NCBI GenBank assembly: GCA_965200885.1 | Contig: OZ241737.1 | Coordinates: 1,302,001-1,366,000 of the forward strand | Direction of reading: 5' to 3' | From: MPNP01 sp026710155 | GTDB taxonomy: Bacteria > Pseudomonadota > Alphaproteobacteria > Rhodobacterales > Rhodobacteraceae | Length of the DNA stretch: 64,000 nt | Shown: piece by piece, positions 63,346-64,000 of the stretch | How the letters are laid out: each line of letters starts with the position of its first letter | Position numbering within the stretch: the stretch's first letter is position 1 | The notes under the pieces: model-generated | Seen by the model: the letters and a program-made list of their open reading frames with translations, nothing else | Told to the model about the DNA's origin: nothing | The model's database searches: none | Program-made: the position numbers and the translations under genes

Positions 63346-63845
63346 ATGAAACTTGGAGATGTCGCAGATATCCGGATTGGAACCCAGTTGAATAAAACCT
63401 CCATGGTCATGACAGGGGAGTATCCTGTCATGAACGGGGGTGTCAAGCCATCCGGCCGTCACAATCAATTCAACGCCGAACCTGATTCCATTGCCATTAG
63501 CCAGGGCGGTGCATCGGCGGGCCATGTGAATTTCATGCCGATTCGGTTTTGGGCAGGAGCCCGTTGTTGTGTTGCAGCGTCGAAAACGCCGGATGTTCTG
63601 ACAAAACACCTGTTTCATGTATTGAAGAAGAGGCAGGGAATTCTCATGTCATCCCAAACGGGAGGGGGACATGCCATTCCGGGGCTTCGGAAGGCGGTTC
63701 TTGAAAATCTTGAAATCAGCCACCCCCCCCCATCGAGGTACAGGCGGGGATTGTTGGAAAACTGGGTTGCTGGGAGGAATTGGCGAGGGAAATCGAATTG
63801 AGGCAGAAGCAGTTTGAGTATTACCGCGACAAACTGGTGGATTGA
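63346..63845 (+). pseudogene. hsdS: Half-size type I restriction specificity subunit (hsdS cassette), out of frame at a poly-C tract
   Basis: The frame from ATG 63346 reads MKLGDVADIRIGTQLNKTS, a typical start of an HsdS target-recognition domain, with QTGGGHAIPGL and LRKAVLENLEISHPP before the linker. At 63723-63731 there are nine C; with this number the frame runs into PSRYRRG and stops at 63801. In the other frame the expected ending IEVQAGIVGKLG...ELRQKQFEYYRDKLVD follows to a TGA at 63843-63845. Seven or ten C would restore one protein of about 165 residues, containing one recognition domain and one long helix, half of a usual HsdS. It would give DNA specificity to a type I methylase. 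It may be a phase-variable gene caught in the off state rather than a dead one. Confidence 0.78.
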
Positions 63846-63888
63846 TCGCTTCAGGTGTGCTTGATCAAATATGTAATCCCGAAACTCA

Positions 63889-63915
63889 AAATCTATTCAA
63901 ATATATAATCCCCGA
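63889..63915 (-). repeat. 27-base inverted repeat, middle copy (IR-b)
   Basis: This is an exact reverse complement of 63234-63260. A weaker, diverged copy in the same orientation lies just before it at about 63865-63883. Together with the direct copy at 63943-63965 it can also form a long hairpin with a loop of 29-30 bases, immediately before the second hsdS start. Confidence 0.85.
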
Positions 63916-63942
63916 ATAGAAATAAATAAATCAAATTAAAAT

Positions 63943-63965
63943 GGGGATTATATATTTGAATAGAT
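63943..63965 (+). repeat. Third copy of the repeat (23 bases, IR-c)
   Basis: These 23 bases are identical to the inner part of the left copy (positions 63236-63258) and run directly into the ATGATG of the second hsdS cassette. In the first cassette the same repeat lies 85 bases before the ATG. Confidence 0.85.
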
Positions 63966-63966
63966 G

Positions 63967-64000
63967 ATGAAACTTGGAAATGTTGCAGAGTTCAAAAGAG
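63967..64000 (+). CDS. Start of a second hsdS-like cassette (truncated by window edge)
   Basis: From ATG 63967 the visible residues MKLGNVAEFKR closely match the start of the first cassette (MKLGDVADIRI). An ATG one codon upstream is also in frame. This indicates a further specificity gene or domain to the right of the window. Too little is visible for more. Confidence 0.55.
   Translation, partial: MKLGNVAEFKR

Noticed and set aside
1..64000. CRISPR arrays, tRNA or rRNA genes, intact insertion sequences, prophage
   Set aside because: I looked for repeat-spacer patterns, cloverleaf-like segments with CCA ends, transposase motifs and phage structural genes in the intergenic stretches and saw none.

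Overview
This window looks like a chromosomal segment of an alphaproteobacterium with an AT-leaning genome and visible gene decay. The lineage call rests on several things seen together. There are two marker enzymes of the ethylmalonyl-CoA pathway (ethylmalonyl-CoA mutase and crotonyl-CoA carboxylase/reductase). There is a GlpSTPQV-type glycerol ABC transporter with its DUF2160 membrane protein, a DUF1489 gene, and an alphaproteobacterial type of S4 and ferredoxin-NADP reductase. TTG and GTG starts are common. No rRNA, tRNA, CRISPR array or intact transposase was found.

Layout. 0-2.6 kb: the end of an iron-siderophore/cobalamin type ABC system (no ATPase visible) and a small PD-(D/E)XK nuclease. 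2.8-9.9 kb: ethylmalonyl-CoA mutase, then a divergent molybdenum hydroxylase operon (FAD subunit plus a fused FeS-Mo subunit) that runs into two broken genes, a 6-hydroxynicotinate reductase-like gene and a DUF1185 gene. 10-11.4 kb: a compact restriction-modification pair (BglII-family endonuclease and MT-A70 methylase). 11.6-20.1 kb: an ArsP-like permease, then a TctC / fused TctA-TctB / two MmgE-PrpD operon divergent from a LysR regulator whose promoter suggests a leaderless mRNA. 20.1-21.8 kb: wreckage of a Doc-type toxin and a full-length but heavily broken enamidase gene.

22-35.2 kb: ferredoxin-NADP reductase, crotonyl-CoA carboxylase/reductase, choline dehydrogenase, both methylcrotonyl-CoA carboxylase subunits, and a leftward xdhABC operon. 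35.4-46.2 kb: housekeeping genes (dnaE, hisS, rpsD, msrA, prmA), an MFS carrier, DUF1489, and a small inserted pair (95-aa protein plus frameshifted HEPN protein). 46.2-47.9 kb: a likely 2-keto-3-deoxy-fuconate degradation pair. 48-56.2 kb: glycerol uptake operon followed by glpD. 57-63 kb: a leftward CUT1-type ABC operon ending in a two-domain glycerophosphodiester phosphodiesterase. 63.2 kb to the end: a type I restriction specificity (hsdS) cassette with a poly-C tract that puts it out of frame, flanked by perfect 27-bp inverted repeats, and the start of a second hsdS cassette.

How the genes fit together. Acetyl-CoA assimilation (ccr, ecm), leucine breakdown (liuB, liuD), purine or N-heterocycle hydroxylation (two Mo-hydroxylase sets), glycerol/glycerophosphodiester use (glp operon, glpD, GDPD operon) and organic acid uptake (Tct) describe an aerobic heterotroph living on small carbon compounds. 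The reductive nicotinate route (hydroxylase, 6-hydroxynicotinate reductase, enamidase) appears to have been present and is now lost. The most unusual region is the right edge, where hsdS shows two independent signs of switching: a homopolymer tract and an inverted-repeat-bounded cassette.
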